37,600 nucleotides of DNA from JBQTII01 sp052387905 (GTDB lineage Bacteria; Actinomycetota; Actinomycetes; Sporichthyales; Sporichthyaceae), in NCBI GenBank assembly GCA_052387905.1, contig JBQTIR010000052.1, positions 1 through 37,600 of the forward strand. Reading direction: 5' to 3'. Each line of letters begins with the position of its first letter. Within the stretch, counting starts at the first letter, position 1. Both the position numbers and the translations under genes were made by a program. Positions 31,222 through 37,600 of this stretch are shown here, in pieces. The notes beneath the pieces are model-generated. The model did not search any database. It saw only the letters and a program-made list of their open reading frames with translations, and was not told where the DNA came from.

Positions 31222-32079
31222 TCAGTGCGTCAGGGCGCCGACGAAGTCCAGCAGCGTGGAGACGAAGACGTCGTTGTCGTCGGTGGCCGCGGTGTGGGCG
31301 GCGGAGGCGACGTCGGCGACCTGCAGGTGCGGGAGCACCGCGCGGAATTGGGCCACCCCGGCGTCGTCGACGATGTCGGAAAGCAGGCCGCGGATCAGCA
31401 GCGTGGGAACCGTGATCTGGGCGGCCAGGGCGTCCAACCGGGCCCAGTAAGGCTCGACGTCGAGCATCGAATTGCGCACCATCGACGGATCCCAGTGCCA
31501 GATCCACCGGCCGTCGGGGCGCTGTCGCAGGTTGCGCAGCAGTCCGGAGGTGGCAGAGGGCCGGGGGCGGTGCGGCAGGTACGCCGCGACGGCGTCGGCT
31601 GCCTCGTCGACGTCGGCGAAGCCGTCCGGTGCCGCCAGCATGAATCCGACGATCCGGTCGGTGCCCTCCTGGCGCATGTGCGGAACGATGTCGACCATCA
31701 CCAGGCCCGCGACCTGGTCCCCGAGTTGGGGCGCGGCGCACAGCGAGGCCAGACCGCCCATGCTCGCGCCGACGAGCAGCACCGGTCGTCCGCCGGCGAG
31801 CGCGGACACCTGCGGCACGATCGCAGCGACGTCGGCGCCGAAGTCTTCGGGCAGGTACGCCCCGGATTGCGACCAGTCGCTGTCCCCGTGCCCACGCATG
31901 TCCAGTGCGACGCCGCGCAGCCCGCGAGCACCCAGGGCGGCCAGCGCCGCGCCCCACGAGGAGCGACGCTGCCCTCCGCCGTGCAGCAGCAGCACCGGTA
32001 AGCCGTCGGCGGGCCCGGCCGCCTCGGCCGTCAGGGTCAGACCGTGACCGGCCAGGCGAAGGATCTCGTGGTTGCTCAC
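31222..32079 (-). CDS. Alpha/beta hydrolase
   Basis: A 285-residue alpha/beta-hydrolase fold protein. The oxyanion motif LLLHGGGQRRSSW (about 30-42), DMRGHGDSD, the nucleophile elbow GASMGG with Ser106, an acid residue in LLIRGLLSDIV and a terminal His in ASAAHTAATD make a plausible catalytic triad. Similar proteins hydrolyse esters, lactones or epoxides; the substrate cannot be read from sequence. I start at GTG 32079 because AACAAT stands exactly six bases upstream and no ribosome site is seen, a leaderless pattern; the frame to 32163 adds an Arg-rich stretch. The 128 bp between it and the palindrome (31094-31221) show no feature. Confidence 0.88.
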   Translation of the reverse strand: MSNHEILRLAGHGLTLTAEAAGPADGLPVLLLHGGGQRRSSWGAALAALGARGLRGVALDMRGHGDSDWSQSGAYLPEDFGADVAAIVPQVSALAGGRPVLLVGASMGGLASLCAAPQLGDQVAGLVMVDIVPHMRQEGTDRIVGFMLAAPDGFADVDEAADAVAAYLPHRPRPSATSGLLRNLRQRPDGRWIWHWDPSMVRNSMLDVEPYWARLDALAAQITVPTLLIRGLLSDIVDDAGVAQFRAVLPHLQVADVASAAHTAATDDNDVFVSTLLDFVGALTH

Positions 32080-32174
32080 CCCGTCATTGTTGCCCAGGAG
32101 TACGACGTCGTACCGCCCTGGGGGCACTTCGGTGTGGTGTCTCCGCTCACTCCGGCAGCGCACGAACGAGTCGC

Positions 32175-32789
32175 TCAGACTGCCCGGCCGGCCGCTGCTT
32201 CCTCGGCCCGGGTGCGCCCGAGCAGAGCAATCAACTCCTCGTGGAACTCGAACCAGACGGTGTGGTAGCTGTCCAGGATCGGACGGGCCACGTAGGTGTG
32301 CTCACCCGCCTTGAGTTTCGCGATCGCGGTTGCGAATCGGGCCTTGTAGGGGGCCAATCGTGGAGCTGCGGCGATGATCCGGTCCAGCAGCGGGGTGACG
32401 GCGTCGTCGACGGCGTAGATCCGCTCGATCACCGCAGCGTCGTACGCGGCGTCGGTGTGATCGTTCGGGGTGGACCCATCCTTGAGCTGCCACGCGGTGA
32501 CCGCCGTCTTGAGGCCGGTGTTGACCTCGTCGAAGTCGTGATAAGCCGCCTCCAGGGCGGCCGCATCGACCCCGGCCCGCTCCGCGTCCAGCAGGGCGAC
32601 CAATGCCTCGCGCCCGGCCGGCGTCAGCCGGTAGGCCGGCCCGCCCTGCAGCAGATCGCGCCCGAACAAGGTGTCCACGACCGACTGCGCGGCCGCGGTG
32701 TCGGTCCCTGCGCACGTCGACACCACGGCGATGTCCGCTCGACCCTTGAGTCGCAGAGCCTGCAGGACGGCGAGTTCCAATGTGGACAA
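32175..32789 (-). CDS. Winged-helix protein with PEP-synthase-associated C-terminal domain
   Basis: A 204-residue protein. The first 70 residues form a winged helix (LELAVLQALRLKGRADIAVV, TDTAAAQSVVDTLFGRDLLQ, GGPAYRLTPAGREALVALL). The rest (VNTGLKTAVTAWQLKDGSTP, DSYHTVWFEFHEELIALLGR, TRAEEAAAGR) resembles a domain that I recall as a C-terminal part of actinobacterial PEP-utilising enzymes; here it stands alone. The start is TTG 32789 with AGGAG 5 nt upstream. Directly repeated GCGTRCTAGACA boxes lie 20-46 bp before the start and may be its own operator. It is divergent from the alcohol dehydrogenase, which it might control, but that is inference. Confidence 0.7.
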   Translation of the reverse strand: MSTLELAVLQALRLKGRADIAVVSTCAGTDTAAAQSVVDTLFGRDLLQGGPAYRLTPAGREALVALLDAERAGVDAAALEAAYHDFDEVNTGLKTAVTAWQLKDGSTPNDHTDAAYDAAVIERIYAVDDAVTPLLDRIIAAAPRLAPYKARFATAIAKLKAGEHTYVARPILDSYHTVWFEFHEELIALLGRTRAEEAAAGRAV

Positions 32790-32808
32790 AGGGACTCCTC
32801 AGGTAGTC

Positions 32809-32835
32809 GCGTACTAGACAGTTGCGTGCTAGACA
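32809..32835. promoter_or_regulatory. Tandem GCGTRCTAGACA boxes between divergent genes
   Basis: GCGTACTAGACA (32809-32820) and GCGTGCTAGACA (32824-32835) are direct repeats spaced by 15 bp, differing at one base. They sit in the 114-bp gap between the winged-helix gene and the alcohol dehydrogenase gene, a good place for a tandem operator. CTAG is rare in high-GC genomes, so two copies this close are unlikely by chance. Confidence 0.5.
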
Positions 32836-32903
32836 TTCAGCCGGTGGAGCTGGCCGCACGTCCGGGACATCATCTCCACCACCGTCGAGGCGAGGAGTTC
32901 AGG

Positions 32904-34010
32904 GTGAAGACCAAGGCCGCAGTGCTGTGGGGACTGGGCGAGAAGTGGCAGGTTGAGGAGATCGACCTGGACCCGCCGAACGCGGCCGAGGTCATGGTCA
33001 AGATGGTGGCCAGCGGGTTGTGCCACTCCGATGAGCACCTGGTCACCGGCGACATCCCCGTGCCGCTGCCGATCCTGGGTGGGCACGAGGGCGCCGGCGT
33101 GGTGACCGAGGTCGGACCCGGGGTGAGCGACGTCGCGGTGGGCGATCACGTGGTGATGAGCTTCCTGCCGTCCTGCGGACGCTGCTCCTACTGCGCGCGC
33201 GGGATGACGAATCTGTGCGACAGCGGTGCCGCGCTCATCCTGGGTCCGCAACTCGACGGCACCTGGCGCTTCCACGCCCGCGGTGAGGACGTCGGCCAGA
33301 TGTGCCTGCTCGGCACCTTCTCCGAGTACACCGTCGTGCCGACCCAGTCGGTGGTGAAGATCGACGACGACATCCCACTGGACAAGGCCGCTCTCATCGG
33401 GTGCGGCGTCCCCACTGGTTTCGGCAGCGTGGTCCGCACCGGCGGGGTCAAGCCCGGGGACACCGTCGCCATCATGGGTGTCGGTGGGATCGGCATCAAC
33501 GCCGTGCAGGGTGCCCGCATCGGCGGTGCGCGCAACATCATCGCGATCGACCCGGTGGAGTTCAAGCGGGAAAAGGCGCAGGAGTTCGGCGCCACCCACG
33601 TCGCCGCCAATGTCGACGATGCCTGGGCGATCATCGCGGAGCTGACTAAGGGTCAGTTGGCCGACATCTGCGTGATCACCACCGACGTGGCCGAGGGCGA
33701 CTACATCGCGCCGGCGTTGAGCCTGGTCGGCAAGCGGGGCAAGGTCGTGGTGACGGCCATCGGCCACCCGGAGCAGATGGAAATCAAGACCAATCTGTTC
33801 GAACTGACGCTGTACGAGAAGCAGATCCTGGGTTCGCTGTTCGGATCCTCCAACCCGCAGCACGACATCCCGCGGATGCTGGAGATGTACCGCACCGGCA
33901 TCCTCAAGCTCGACGAACTGGTGAGCCGCGAGTACACCCTCGACGAGATCAACACCGGCTACGAGGATCTGCTCGCCGGCAAGAATTTGCGCGGCATCAT
34001 CCGCTTCTGA
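32904..34010 (+). CDS. NDMA-dependent zinc alcohol dehydrogenase
   Basis: A 368-residue class III-like zinc alcohol dehydrogenase of the actinobacterial NDMA-dependent type, in which NAD(H) stays bound and an external acceptor is reduced in assays; in vivo mycofactocin may serve as the acceptor. Catalytic zinc ligands are Cys40, His61-Glu62 and Cys167; the structural zinc site is Cys91/94/97/105 (SCGRCSYCARGMTNLC); the Rossmann motif is GVGGIG (192-197). The start GAGGAG...GTG 32904 is well placed, while the open frame back to 31905 is a shadow. The C-terminus (YEDLLAGKNLRGIIRF) is family-typical. No mycofactocin genes are in view. Confidence 0.93.
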   Translation: MKTKAAVLWGLGEKWQVEEIDLDPPNAAEVMVKMVASGLCHSDEHLVTGDIPVPLPILGGHEGAGVVTEVGPGVSDVAVGDHVVMSFLPSCGRCSYCARGMTNLCDSGAALILGPQLDGTWRFHARGEDVGQMCLLGTFSEYTVVPTQSVVKIDDDIPLDKAALIGCGVPTGFGSVVRTGGVKPGDTVAIMGVGGIGINAVQGARIGGARNIIAIDPVEFKREKAQEFGATHVAANVDDAWAIIAELTKGQLADICVITTDVAEGDYIAPALSLVGKRGKVVVTAIGHPEQMEIKTNLFELTLYEKQILGSLFGSSNPQHDIPRMLEMYRTGILKLDELVSREYTLDEINTGYEDLLAGKNLRGIIRF

Positions 34011-34031
34011 CGCAGCGTCAACAAATTACCG

Positions 34032-35138
34032 TCAGCCCCCGGTCGCACCCCAGGACTTCAGCACGTCATCGAGGTCCGAGGGGGCGTCCGGGGGAGTGGC
34101 GGGTGCGCCCGCCGGGGTGCGCGAGAACCGCGGCGCCGGTGCCGCCTGCACCACGTCGCCGATCTCGGCGACAGTGCCGCGCGCGGCCATGTGCGGGTGC
34201 GCGGCGACCTCGTCGAAGGCCAGCACCGGGGTGACGCACGCGTCGGTGTCCACGAAGTGCGCGGCCCATTCATCGCGGGTCTTTGCGGCGAACGCCGCAG
34301 TGAACGTCTCACGCAACCTCGGCCAGCCGGCGCGATCCATCTGCGGGGGCAGGTCCGCGATGTCCAGCCCCAACCCGCCCACCATCTCCGCGTAGAACTG
34401 TGGTTCCAGCGGTCCGACCGCGACGTACCTGCCGTCCGCGCACGGGTAGGTGTCGTAGAACGGGCAGCCGCCGTCGAGCAGGTTGACTCCCGGCTCGTCG
34501 CTCCACAGCCCCACCGAGCGCAGACCCCAGATCATCTGAGTGAGCACCGAGGTGCCGTCGATGATCGCGGCATCCACGACCTGACCCTTGCCCGAGCTCG
34601 CCCGCTCGTAGAGCGCGCTCATGATCCCGAGCACGAGGAACATCGACCCACCGCCGAAGTCGCCCAGCAGGTTGATCGGCGGGGTCGGCGCACTGTCGCC
34701 CTTGCGGAACGCGTTCAGGGCCCCGGTCAGTCCGATGTAGTTGATGTCGTGGCCGGCGCGCCGGGCCAGGGGGCCGTCCTGGCCCCATCCGGTCATCCGG
34801 GCGTAGATCAGCCGGGGGTTGCGCGCGTGCATGTCGGCCGGTCCGATTCCCATCCGCTCCGCAGCGCCGGGACGGAAGCCTTCGATGACGACGTCCGCGA
34901 CGTCGAACAGGGCGAGCAGCGCCGCCCGGCCCGCCTCGGTCTTGAGGTCCGCGGCCACGGTGCGCCGGCCGCGCTGGGTCCAGTCGCGGGTGCCCCTCGG
35001 GGTGACCCGCAGGCCACCGGAGGGCCGGTCTACCCGCACGACGTCGGCCCCCAGATCCGCGAGCAGCATCGCGGCATGCGGCCCGGGGCCAATACCGCCG
35101 AGCTCCAGGATCCGTAATCCGCGCAGCGGTCCGGTCAT
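34032..35138 (-). CDS. Alpha-methylacyl-CoA racemase (CoA-transferase family III)
   Basis: A 368-residue class III (CaiB/BaiF) CoA-transferase fold enzyme. The catalytic set of Mycobacterium tuberculosis MCR (His126, Asp156, Glu241) is matched at His130, Asp160 and Glu245, each shifted by four, in RRAGHDINYIGLTGAL, INLLGDFGGGSM and VGPLEPQFYAEM. This favours racemase over transferase: it would epimerise the 2-methyl centre of branched acyl-CoAs for beta-oxidation. GGGAGG lies 9 nt before the ATG. It converges on the alcohol dehydrogenase (21 bp apart) and is divergent from the YihY gene. Confidence 0.92.
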   Translation of the reverse strand: MTGPLRGLRILELGGIGPGPHAAMLLADLGADVVRVDRPSGGLRVTPRGTRDWTQRGRRTVAADLKTEAGRAALLALFDVADVVIEGFRPGAAERMGIGPADMHARNPRLIYARMTGWGQDGPLARRAGHDINYIGLTGALNAFRKGDSAPTPPINLLGDFGGGSMFLVLGIMSALYERASSGKGQVVDAAIIDGTSVLTQMIWGLRSVGLWSDEPGVNLLDGGCPFYDTYPCADGRYVAVGPLEPQFYAEMVGGLGLDIADLPPQMDRAGWPRLRETFTAAFAAKTRDEWAAHFVDTDACVTPVLAFDEVAAHPHMAARGTVAEIGDVVQAAPAPRFSRTPAGAPATPPDAPSDLDDVLKSWGATGG

Positions 35139-35227
35139 GACGGATGGCCTCCCAGAACATCGACGATTCGCAGGCCGAGCCTAGAGGCGGGCGTGTGAGG
35201 CACCCGCACGCGGGAAGGAGGATCGGC

Positions 35228-36286
35228 ATGAACGCCATCAAGGAGAAACTCGCGAAGCTGGACCAGGCGCAGCAGCGCAAGCCCGCGCTCGGCATCCCGA
35301 TCGCCACGGTGAAGAAATTCTCCGAGGACCGCTCCGCGAATCTGGCGTCGATGATCGCGTTCTGGGCGTTCTTCTCGATCTTCCCCCTCATGCTGGCCAC
35401 CGTCACCCTCCTCGGTTACGTGCTGCCCGAGGAGAACAAGCAGCGGGTGCTGGCGGACATCGCGGCGTACATCCCGCTCCTCGACGTCTCGACGATCAGC
35501 GGGCTGGACGGGAACATTTTCGCCCTCACCATCGGGCTCGCCTCCGCGCTGTGGAGCGGCCTGGCCGTGGTGCGCGTCGCCGAGGAGGCGTTCAACGCGG
35601 TGTGGGAGGTGCCGATGGTCGAGCGGCCCAAATTCGTCGAGCAGACCCATCGGGCTGTGCTCGCGCTGGTGACGATCGGAGTCGGGCTGATCGTGAGCAC
35701 GATGATGATCGGCTTCGTCGCCGGCGACAGCGGGCCGATCGATCTCGGTCCGTTCAGTGTTCTCCTCGCGTTCGCGGCGGCGATCGTCGTCGACATCGCC
35801 ATCTTCGTGTTGGCGTTCCGCCTGCTGACCGACCGCGACCTGAGCACGCGTGACGTCCTGCCGGGCGCCGTGTTTGCCGGCGGGTGCTTCTGGCTGTTGC
35901 AGTCGCTGGCCTCGGTGATCATCACCCGTCACCTCAACAGCGCCGAAGCGACGTACGGCACCTTCGCCACCGTCATCACGATGCTCTGGTGGTTCTACCT
36001 GCAGGCCCAGCTGACCCTGCTCGGCGCCCAGCTCAATGTCGTGCTCCGGCGCCGCTACTACCCGCGCGGGCTCGTCGACCCGCCGACCACGGACGCCGAC
36101 CGCCGGCTGCTGGAGGACTTTGCCGAGGAACGCAAGATGGACGACGAACAGGAAATCTCCTCCCACATCGTGAAGGAGCCCAGCCACCGTCGACCTTGCC
36201 AGGCGGGTGGGCCGATCGGAGGATCGGGGGGCTCGGCCCAACGGACCGACTTCGCGTCGGTGGCGGTAAACCTGCAGGTCGAGTGA
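35228..36286 (+). CDS. YihY/BrkB-family inner membrane protein
   Basis: A 352-residue YihY/BrkB-like protein with six membrane helices between about 35 and 280 and the motif ASMIAFWAFFSIFPLMLATV near residue 40, SALWSGLAVVRVAEEAFNAV, and ATYGTFATVITMLWWFYLQA, then QLTLLGAQLNVVL at the end of the domain. The last 60 residues are hydrophilic. AAGGAGG 8 nt before ATG 35228 fixes the start. The family's function is unknown; the old label ribonuclease BN is incorrect for these proteins. It is divergent from the racemase. Confidence 0.9.
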   Translation: MNAIKEKLAKLDQAQQRKPALGIPIATVKKFSEDRSANLASMIAFWAFFSIFPLMLATVTLLGYVLPEENKQRVLADIAAYIPLLDVSTISGLDGNIFALTIGLASALWSGLAVVRVAEEAFNAVWEVPMVERPKFVEQTHRAVLALVTIGVGLIVSTMMIGFVAGDSGPIDLGPFSVLLAFAAAIVVDIAIFVLAFRLLTDRDLSTRDVLPGAVFAGGCFWLLQSLASVIITRHLNSAEATYGTFATVITMLWWFYLQAQLTLLGAQLNVVLRRRYYPRGLVDPPTTDADRRLLEDFAEERKMDDEQEISSHIVKEPSHRRPCQAGGPIGGSGGSAQRTDFASVAVNLQVE

Positions 36287-36363
36287 GATGTGTTCGCGCT
36301 GCGTTAGCCTCGAGATCTCGTAAAGGCCGCGTGGCGACCGGGCAGCAGGGGTACACAACAAGA

Positions 36364-37600
36364 GTGCAGACTGCGCCCGCCCTGACCGACCGTCGCTGTG
36401 CGCCGTTGCGCCGCTTGGCGGCCGTCACCTGGGGGCACGCGGCTGGCGACGTCATGGTTGCGGTCGCGTTGGCCAACACCCTGTTCTTCGCCGTGCCGCT
36501 CGATGATGCTCGCGGGCGCATCGTGCTCTACCTGGCGCTGAGCATGGCACCGGTCGCGATGCTCACCCCGGTGTTGGACCGCGTGCTGGTCCGCTACGCC
36601 ACGCACCTGCGCGCCACCCTCGTGCTGACGACCGCGCTGCGCAGCGCCCTCGCGGTCGGGCTCCTGCTGCAGAGCGGGATCGGCCTGCTCTACCCGATGG
36701 CCCTCGCCCTGATGGTCGTCTCGCGCGTGCACGGCATCGCACGGGTGGCCGTGATCCCGGAAGTCGCCCCGCCCGGGCGTGACCTGGTCTGGGTGAACAC
36801 CGTGATCTCCGCGACCGCCGGGGTCGGCGCTGCCACCGGTGCCGCGCTCGGCGCGGGCGCGGTGGCCCTCGGCGGAAGCAATGGTGGCCTGGCGGCGGCC
36901 GCGGCAACGTACGGCTTTGTCGCGCTGATCGCGGCGGTCACGCCGCTGCGCTCGGACGCAGCCGGCGCCGTCCACGTCGAACCTTCCCCGGCGGCGGGCG
37001 GCATCTTCGGCCCGCGCGCCGTCGACCACCTGGACCCGCGGGTGGTCGCCGCGGGCGTGGCGATGGCTGTCATCCGCTTCGCGACCGGCTTCCTGACCTT
37101 CCTGCTGGCCTTCGCCACCCGCGAGCACCCCAGTCTGCTGACGGCCGTCGTCGCCGCCGCCGTCCTCGGCGGCGCTCTGGGCACCTTCGGCGCCTGCCTC
37201 GCGCGCGAGATCGTGCCCGCCTGGTTGCTGCCGCCGTTGCTTTGTCTGGCCTTGGGTCTGGTCGCCGGCGCGGCCACTCCAGACGTCACCTCGGCCTGGG
37301 CGGTGGTCGTCGCCGGGGCCGCCGGGTTCGCGTGGGCGGCCGGCAAGGTGGCCTTCGACTCCGAGGTCCAGGAAGTCGCCTGCCTGCGCACGCGTCGTGG
37401 GCTGCTCACCCGCTACAGCGCGGGCTTCCAGATCTGCTGGGTGCTCGGCGCGGCCGCGAGCCTGCCCCCCGTCGAGCACGGCTACGCCCTCGCCGGCCTC
37501 GCCGTCGGCTGCCTGGTCGGTGCGGTCGGAGCGCTCGTCCAGGCGCTGCAGGCGCCGGTCACGGTCCGCGTCCCGGTGCCGAGCACTCCGGCCGCCGCCG
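36364..37600 (+). CDS. Multi-pass membrane protein, probable MFS-type transporter (3' end missing)
   Basis: At least 412 codons are open to the right edge without a stop. The product has about ten or more hydrophobic helices (for example VMVAVALANTLFFAVPL, GRIVLYLALSMAPVAMLTPV, VWVNTVISATAGVGAATGAA, FATGFLTFLLAFATR, and LPPLLCLALGLVAGAA) and the pattern LYLALSMAPVAMLTPVLDR seen in actinobacterial MFS-like proteins. I start at GTG 36364; TACACA stands six bases upstream, a weak leaderless pattern, and no ribosome site is visible. A 391-residue antisense frame over the same DNA is only a GC-rich shadow. The substrate is unknown. The 77-bp gap before it includes the palindrome CGAGATCTCG (36311-36320) of unknown meaning. 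Confidence 0.75.
   Translation, partial: MQTAPALTDRRCAPLRRLAAVTWGHAAGDVMVAVALANTLFFAVPLDDARGRIVLYLALSMAPVAMLTPVLDRVLVRYATHLRATLVLTTALRSALAVGLLLQSGIGLLYPMALALMVVSRVHGIARVAVIPEVAPPGRDLVWVNTVISATAGVGAATGAALGAGAVALGGSNGGLAAAAATYGFVALIAAVTPLRSDAAGAVHVEPSPAAGGIFGPRAVDHLDPRVVAAGVAMAVIRFATGFLTFLLAFATREHPSLLTAVVAAAVLGGALGTFGACLAREIVPAWLLPPLLCLALGLVAGAATPDVTSAWAVVVAGAAGFAWAAGKVAFDSEVQEVACLRTRRGLLTRYSAGFQICWVLGAAASLPPVEHGYALAGLAVGCLVGAVGALVQALQAPVTVRVPVPSTPAAA

Noticed and set aside
32829..33863. 344-codon antisense frame over the alcohol dehydrogenase
   Set aside because: It mirrors a gene with complete zinc sites and shows no domain of its own.
36304..37479. 391-codon open frame antisense to the terminal membrane protein
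   Set aside because: The product is Gly/Gln/Arg/His-rich without hydrophobic core or motifs, while the plus strand gives well-formed membrane helices.
1..37600. tRNA or rRNA genes, CRISPR arrays, intact insertion sequences or prophage genes
   Set aside because: No cloverleaf or TTCGA-type arms, no regularly spaced repeats and no transposase or integrase-like frames were seen on reading.

Overview
The window is high-GC DNA (tightly packed genes with G/C in third positions) from a motile actinobacterium. The evidence for the phylum is the gene set: a flgB-to-fliM operon in the order seen in motile Actinobacteria, a DevS/DevR-like two-component system, an NDMA-dependent alcohol dehydrogenase, an alpha-methylacyl-CoA racemase, a MazEF pair, and several genes whose -10 box sits exactly where a leaderless mRNA would begin on the start codon. 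I cannot name the genus. No rRNA, tRNA, CRISPR array or intact insertion sequence was found.

Region 1 (1-12548, minus strand) is one flagellar operon read right to left: flgB, flgC, fliE, fliF, fliG, fliH, fliI, fliJ, an NlpC/P60-FliK fusion, flgD, flgE, flbD, motA, motB, fliL and the 5' part of fliM. Most junctions overlap or nearly touch. The fusion of a cell-wall peptidase to the hook-length ruler is its main oddity. Region 2 (12549-15378) holds a 0.4-kb gap with a possible structured RNA and a strong hairpin, then a DevS/DosT-like kinase with the haem-ligand histidine position conserved, and its DevR-like regulator.

Region 3 (15516-24161) is a sulfur-oxidation island built on a divergent promoter near 17.0-17.1 kb. 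Leftward run a rhodanese with a membrane tail, a DsrE2-like sulfur carrier and a glutaredoxin. Rightward run a persulfide dioxygenase with two rhodanese domains, a four-cluster ferredoxin fused to a NrfD-type membrane anchor, a molybdopterin oxidoreductase without a Tat signal (best read as a SoeABC-like sulfite dehydrogenase), and an Mrp/ApbC Fe-S carrier. The palindrome TTGTACGTACAA overlaps the rightward promoter. It recurs at 28.25 kb, over the -10 of a SulP sulfate transporter that is divergent from a GntR/UTRA regulator. I infer one regulon: sulfane sulfur to sulfite to sulfate, plus sulfate transport, under this GntR protein.

Region 4 (24169-26667) carries MazEF and a DrrAB-type ABC exporter. 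Region 5 (26723-29080) is the sulP/gntR pair. Region 6 (29169-31093) looks like a decayed defence locus: a type I restriction-modification scar in which an HsdM start is joined to an HsdR end, and an AAA ATPase frameshifted at its Walker A motif, preceded by a perfect 37-bp palindrome. Region 7 (31222-37600) holds an alpha/beta hydrolase, a winged-helix protein, the alcohol dehydrogenase, the racemase, a YihY membrane protein and a truncated multi-pass membrane protein running off the end.
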